Below are positions 12,796 through 15,824 of a stretch of 15,824 nucleotides of DNA, piece by piece. Source of the DNA: an uncultured Lachnospiraceae bacterium. Its GTDB lineage: Bacteria; Bacillota; Clostridia; Lachnospirales; Lachnospiraceae. Location of the stretch: contig CACZQT010000086.1 of the NCBI GenBank assembly GCA_902783295.1, positions 1-15,824 on the forward strand. The letters run 5' to 3'. The notes below the pieces were generated by a model that was not told the DNA's origin, ran no database searches, and was given only the letters and a program-made list of their open reading frames with translations. A program made the position numbers and the translations under genes. The first letter of the stretch is position 1. Every line of letters starts with the position of its first letter.

Positions 12796-14841
12796 TTACA
12801 TATGTATCTTCCGGGCCATATCCACAAATTCCCGATTGGACCGGGTACGGGCGAACATCCGCAGGATCTCCTCCACAGCCTCTTCCTGACGGCTTCCGTT
12901 CATCGCCCTGCGCAGACGGCCGACTGCATCCTGTTCCTCTGACGTCAGCAGCAGGTCGTCCCTTCGGGTACCGGACTTCAGAATATCGATCGCCGGGAAG
13001 ATGCGGCGTTCGGAGAGCTTGCGGTCCAGCACCAGTTCCATGTTGCCGGTGCCCTTGAATTCCTCAAAAACCACATCATCCATACGGCTGCCCGTATCTA
13101 CCAGGGCTGTTGCCAGAATCGTCAGGCTGCCGCCCTCGCGCATGCAGCGGGCCGCGCCGAAAAACTTCTTCGGCATATGCAATGCCGCCGGGTCAAGACC
13201 GCCGGAAAGCGTTCTTCCGCTCGGGGCCACGGTCAGGTTGCAGGCTCTGGCAAGCCTGGTAATGGAATCCAGAAGGATCATGACATCTCGTCCATGCTCT
13301 ACAAGACGCTGAGCCCGTCCCAGTACCATCTCCGCTACCCGCTGGTGGTGCTCGGGCTGCTCGTCGAAGGTCGAATAGATCACTTCCACATTATCTCCCT
13401 GGATGCTCTCTTTGATATCCGTAACCTCCTCCGGCCGTTCATCGATCAGCAGGATAATAATATGCTCTTCCGGATGGTTTCCCACCACAGCCCTGGCAAT
13501 CTCCTTCAGCAGGGTGGTTTTTCCGGCTTTGGGCGGGGATACAATCATCCCGCGCTGACCTTTGCCGATCGGAGAAAGCAGGTCCACAATACGGGTCGCC
13601 ACGGAACCGCCCTGCAGTTCCAGATGCAGCCGGTCCTTCGGGAAGATAGGCGTCAGATCTTCAAAGCTTTTCCGGCTCTCAGCCACTTCCGGAGACTCGT
13701 CGTTAATGGTCTGCACATAGAGAAGCGCTACATATTTCTCTGCCCCGGTCTTGATGCGGATCTTTCCGGTAACGATGTCTCCGGTCTTCATTCCGAAACG
13801 GCGTATCTGCGAAGGAGAAACATATACATCATCCTCCCCGGGCAGATAATTTTCACTGCGGATAAATCCATATCCTTCCGGCATCACTTCCAGGATACCG
13901 CGGGCTGTCTGGCCCGAATCCAGGCTCTGGAGTTCTTCCATCGTTGTTGTTCCGTCATTGCGGGTGCCGGTATTCCAGCCGTTATAACGAACCTCCGGCC
14001 TGGCAGGCGCTGCCGGTTCCCGGTGGTTTTCTGACCGCTCTGCAGGTGCTGTCCGGCACGAAGGGTCTGTTCTGTCAGTCCGATCAGCGCGGTCCACACG
14101 GTCCTGTCTCTCGGTGCGGTCTGCACGGTCTCCGCGGTCCATACGGTCCTGTCTCTCGGTACGGTCCACGCGGTCAGTCCGTTCCAGTCTGTCGCCGCGT
14201 TCCATCCTGTCAGATCTCATAGATCTTTCCGGACGTTCAGACCGGTCGTTCCTCTCCATTCTGGAAAGTCTGTCCGTTCTGTCCATCCGGTCGGTTCTGT
14301 CTGTCCTGTCAGTTCTTTCCAGCCGTTCGGCTCTGTCTGCCCGGTCGGTTCTTTCCGCTCTGTCCGTACGTCCGGTCCGTTCCATCCTTCCCTGGCGGTT
14401 CATCTGATCCCGGCTCCCGTTTCTTTCTCCCCGATCCTGCCTTTCCGGCTGTCCTGCAGTCCTTCTTTCCCGCTCTGGCAGCAGCGAAGTTCTTCTGCCG
14501 TTCCGTTCCGGCTGCGCAGCGGACCGCCTGGCTTCTCTTTCTGCCCGCTCCGGCTGTACGGCTGACTGTCTCTCATTCCGCTCCGGCTGCACGCCTGACG
14601 GCCTTTCGCTCTGTTCCGGCTGAGCAATAAACTGCCTTTCATTCCGCTCCGGCTGCACAGGCTTTTTCTCGTCCGCTCTTTCAGCCCCGGAAACCGTTTT
14701 TTTCTGTTCTTTAATAGCAGCCTCCTGCAGCAGGCGGCTCACCAGTTCCGATTTCCGAAGTGCGCTTATGCCGGAAATCCCCAGAGTTTTTGCCTCCTGA
14801 CGCAGTTCCGCCACGGACATCTCTTCGTATTGTTTCTGCAT
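12796..14841 (-). CDS. rho: Transcription termination factor Rho with long repetitive N-terminal extension
   Basis: A 681-residue Rho, about 260 residues longer than the E. coli protein. Residues 6-42 are the Rho N-terminal helical domain. Residues 63-140 carry imperfect QPER units, mostly 11 residues long. Residues 152-259 are 36 unbroken Arg-x-(Asp/Glu) triplets. The cold-shock-like RNA-binding domain is at about 313-380 (GILEVMPEGYGFIRS, DDVYVSPSQIRRF). The ATPase core is intact: P-loop PPKAGKTT 436-443, LIDERPEE with catalytic Glu468, Walker B VMILLD 520-525, the secondary RNA-binding loop after 537, and an arginine-finger candidate at 626 in SGTRR. It is a hexameric RNA translocase ending transcription. 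AAGGAG lies five bases before the start. It is transcribed divergently from the DUF4364 gene and ends at a terminator shared with psuK. Confidence 0.97.
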   Translation of the reverse strand: MQKQYEEMSVAELRQEAKTLGISGISALRKSELVSRLLQEAAIKEQKKTVSGAERADEKKPVQPERNERQFIAQPEQSERPSGVQPERNERQSAVQPERAEREARRSAAQPERNGRRTSLLPERERRTAGQPERQDRGERNGSRDQMNRQGRMERTGRTDRAERTDRADRAERLERTDRTDRTDRMDRTDRLSRMERNDRSERPERSMRSDRMERGDRLERTDRVDRTERQDRMDRGDRADRTERQDRVDRADRTDRTDPSCRTAPAERSENHREPAAPARPEVRYNGWNTGTRNDGTTTMEELQSLDSGQTARGILEVMPEGYGFIRSENYLPGEDDVYVSPSQIRRFGMKTGDIVTGKIRIKTGAEKYVALLYVQTINDESPEVAESRKSFEDLTPIFPKDRLHLELQGGSVATRIVDLLSPIGKGQRGMIVSPPKAGKTTLLKEIARAVVGNHPEEHIIILLIDERPEEVTDIKESIQGDNVEVIYSTFDEQPEHHQRVAEMVLGRAQRLVEHGRDVMILLDSITRLARACNLTVAPSGRTLSGGLDPAALHMPKKFFGAARCMREGGSLTILATALVDTGSRMDDVVFEEFKGTGNMELVLDRKLSERRIFPAIDILKSGTRRDDLLLTSEEQDAVGRLRRAMNGSRQEEAVEEILRMFARTRSNREFVDMARKIHM
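14065..14388 (-). repeat. 36-unit tandem Arg-x-Asp/Glu coding array in rho
   Basis: In the rho reading frame every third residue from Arg152 to Arg257 is arginine. In 33 of 36 triplets the third residue is Asp or Glu (exceptions RTG, RLS, RSM). At DNA level this is an imperfect nine-base periodicity. The charges nearly cancel, making a polyampholyte linker between the N-terminal domain and the RNA-binding domain. Confidence 0.95.
14422..14655 (-). repeat. QPER coding repeats in rho
   Basis: Residues 63-140 hold seven units starting QPER, QPEQ or LPER at positions 63, 74, 85, 96, 110, 121 and 131; most are 11 residues (33 bases) long with the pattern QPERNERQ-x-x-(A/V). They differ in sequence and period from the adjacent arginine-triplet array. 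Confidence 0.85.
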
Positions 14842-15003
14842 GAATACTCCTTAGGGTGTTCTTTGGATATTTCAGATAATCAGTGTTTCAGATATTTGGA
14901 TTCTTTTTTGTTTGAATGGAATTCGATATGTGGGAAATGAAGTGATACAGAGAATTTCAAAACCTGGAAACGGATGATTCCGTCCTTCGTGCTCCCTCAA
15001 TTC
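14842..15003 (-). promoter_or_regulatory. rho leader, C-rich and G-poor
   Basis: About 160 bases separate the predicted rho transcription start from its ATG. After a small hairpin near 14967-14980 (ACGGA, ATCA, TCCGT), the RNA from about 14960 to 14842 is rich in C and A and poor in G, with many pyrimidine-C steps and little obvious pairing. This is the composition of a Rho-loading (rut) site, so Rho could limit its own transcription here, as known for rho in other bacteria. Confidence 0.45.
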
Positions 15004-15010
15004 CACCGCC

Positions 15011-15039
15011 AGTATATCAGTCTTTCCGGGGTCTTGCAA
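15011..15039 (-). promoter_or_regulatory. rho promoter
   Basis: On the minus strand TTGCAA (complement of 15034-15039) and TATACT (complement of 15011-15016) are separated by exactly 17 bases, a strong sigma-A type promoter. It is back to back with the DUF4364 promoter; only seven bases lie between the two -35 boxes. Confidence 0.72.
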
Positions 15040-15060
15040 GCACCTCTTGATTTCAGGTGC
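15040..15060. repeat. Inverted repeat between the divergent rho and DUF4364 promoters
   Basis: GCACCT (15040-15045) and AGGTGC (15055-15060) form a six-base dyad with a nine-base spacer. It starts next to the rho -35 box and spans the DUF4364 -35 box (15047-15052). It could be an operator acting on one or both promoters. Confidence 0.4.
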
Positions 15061-15075
15061 AGAAATTGCTATGAT
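15047..15075 (+). promoter_or_regulatory. Promoter of the DUF4364 gene
   Basis: TTGATT (15047-15052) and TATGAT (15070-15075) are separated by exactly 17 bases. Transcription would begin near 15082, about 34 bases before the chosen start codon. Confidence 0.7.
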
Positions 15076-15115
15076 ACGTATTGGCTCAAGGGTGAAAATA
15101 ACCAGAGGTGATACC

Positions 15116-15646
15116 ATGCTGTCCGATCCGCAAACGCTGTATAAACTCATGATCCTTTATATGCTTCGAAGGGTCAAATTTCCGCTGAAAAACAGCCAGA
15201 TCTCAGAATTCTTTCTGGATAAAGAATATACCGATTATATTTCCCTGCAGCAGGCTCTGGCGGAACTTCTGGAATCCCATCTGATCTCTGCAGAAGAAAT
15301 CAGGAATTCGCCCCAGTATGAAATCACCAGGGAAGGTGAAGAAGCTCTGGCCTATTTCGGCAGCAACGTCTCCGAAGAAATAAAAGCGGATCTGGATGCT
15401 TTTCTGAAGGAAAACAAGATTCGTCTGCGGAATGAAGTAGGTGTCATTGCGGATTTTTTCCGGAACAGCAACGGTGAAATACAGGTCCGCTGTGAGGTCC
15501 GCGAAGGGAAGTCCGCTCTCATCTCCCTGCAGCTCACCGTCCCTTCGGAAAAAACAGCTGAAATCATCTGTGACAACTGGAAGATGAAAAATCAGAAAAT
15601 ATACTCGTTCCTGATGCAGGAACTGACAGGCGCCCCTGAAGAGTGA
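15116..15646 (+). CDS. DUF4364 family protein, winged-helix-like
   Basis: A 176-residue protein recognised as DUF4364, a family of unknown function widespread in Clostridia. The start MLSDPQTLYKLMILYMLRRVKFPLKN and the following SQISEFFLDKEYTDYISLQQALAELLESHLI look like a winged helix-turn-helix (residues 1-75), with a small alpha/beta C-terminal part ending VPSEKTAEIICDNWKMKNQKIYSFLMQELTG. I chose the ATG at 15116, five bases after AGAGGTG; the frame extends upstream to 15047, which would put the start inside the promoter. It is divergent from rho with closely apposed promoters. A role in transcription control is suggested by the fold but has not been established. Confidence 0.85.
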   Translation: MLSDPQTLYKLMILYMLRRVKFPLKNSQISEFFLDKEYTDYISLQQALAELLESHLISAEEIRNSPQYEITREGEEALAYFGSNVSEEIKADLDAFLKENKIRLRNEVGVIADFFRNSNGEIQVRCEVREGKSALISLQLTVPSEKTAEIICDNWKMKNQKIYSFLMQELTGAPEE

Positions 15647-15824
15647 ACGTACCCGCTCCGGCAGATTCGGAGCATGAAATCCGCTGATAAATCCTGTCAG
15701 GTGCTGTAACGAAAAGAGGGAGAGAAGATCCTCACCGGTCTTCTCTCCCTTTTTTTTTCAATGAGTCATCTTCCATTACAGAATTTCATGATTCTGTCCG
15801 AATATGAAGTCTCTGCCGGAAAGT
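15647..15824. terminator. Strong terminator after the DUF4364 gene (15716-15758) and right-edge sequence
   Basis: GGGAGAGAAGA (15718-15728) pairs with TCTTCTCTCCC (15739-15749), followed by nine T residues (15750-15758): a strong intrinsic terminator on the plus strand. The A-rich base upstream (15712-15717) would also give a T-rich tail on the minus strand. Between 15759 and the window edge no gene can be assigned. Confidence 0.9.

Noticed and set aside
13177..14034. Long plus-strand open frame of 285 codons within rho.
   Set aside because: It lies opposite the conserved Rho ATPase and RNA-binding domains and resembles no protein; an antisense shadow.
14114..14407. A plus-strand open frame rich in Ser-Arg-Leu opposite the rho repeat array.
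   Set aside because: It is the antisense reading of the nine-base arginine-triplet repeat, has no ribosome binding site, and rho is clearly coding on the other strand.
14065..14655. The periodic repeats as a possible CRISPR array or minisatellite outside a gene.
   Set aside because: The periods (9 and 33 bases) keep the rho frame, units are imperfect and there are no unique spacers.
15776..15824. Possible C-terminal end of a minus-strand gene entering from the right edge.
   Set aside because: All three minus frames end within about 60 bases of the edge with plausible but unrecognisable tails; too short to choose a frame.

Overview
The window looks like a chromosomal segment of an anaerobic, gut-type member of the Clostridia, probably near Lachnospiraceae. 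That reading rests on moderate GC, strong AGGAGG-type ribosome binding sites, a DUF4364 protein, Rho with a very long N-terminal extension, and an ETF alpha subunit carrying a ferredoxin domain. No rRNA, tRNA, CRISPR array, transposase or integrase was seen.

Layout. Positions 1-28 hold the first nine codons of what looks like ribosomal protein L31 (rpmE, minus strand), with a promoter and leader at 29-160. Positions 246-6398 are one tight minus-strand operon, in transcription order: a LarA-type nickel-pincer racemase, an NAD-dependent D-2-hydroxyacid dehydrogenase, a small Dabb-domain protein, an FAD-linked 2-hydroxyacid dehydrogenase (GlcD/LctD type), EtfB, and EtfA with two [4Fe-4S] motifs. 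A 465-base regulatory region (6399-6863) separates it from a divergent plus-strand set: the TRAP transporter dctQ-dctM-dctP, a terminator, a 2-keto-4-pentenoate hydratase/FAH-family protein, a LysR regulator and a pseudouridine kinase. Positions 12796-14841 hold rho (minus), divergent from a DUF4364 gene at 15116-15646.

How it works together (inference). The metabolic part resembles the electron-confurcating lactate system lctBCDEF of Acetobacterium woodii (EtfB, EtfA, FAD-LDH, permease, LarA racemase). Here a TRAP transporter replaces the lactate permease, and an NAD dehydrogenase, a Dabb protein and a hydratase are added. The likely job is uptake of a 2-hydroxycarboxylate, epimerisation by the LarA homologue, and oxidation by the FAD enzyme with electrons passed to EtfAB. 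The substrate is probably not plain lactate.

Regulation. Three related 19-base AT-rich sites, ATAA-[AG]-TAT-N4-TTATA-N-T, lie in front of larA, dctQ and lysR. They define a plausible three-target LysR regulon. At lysR the site sits just after the -10 box; at larA and dctQ it lies upstream of the promoter.

Strongest unusual points: the shared operator set; a Rho linker with 36 consecutive Arg-x-Asp/Glu-like triplets; and the position of the whole metabolic block between rho and rpmE, two genes that are often neighbours in Clostridia.
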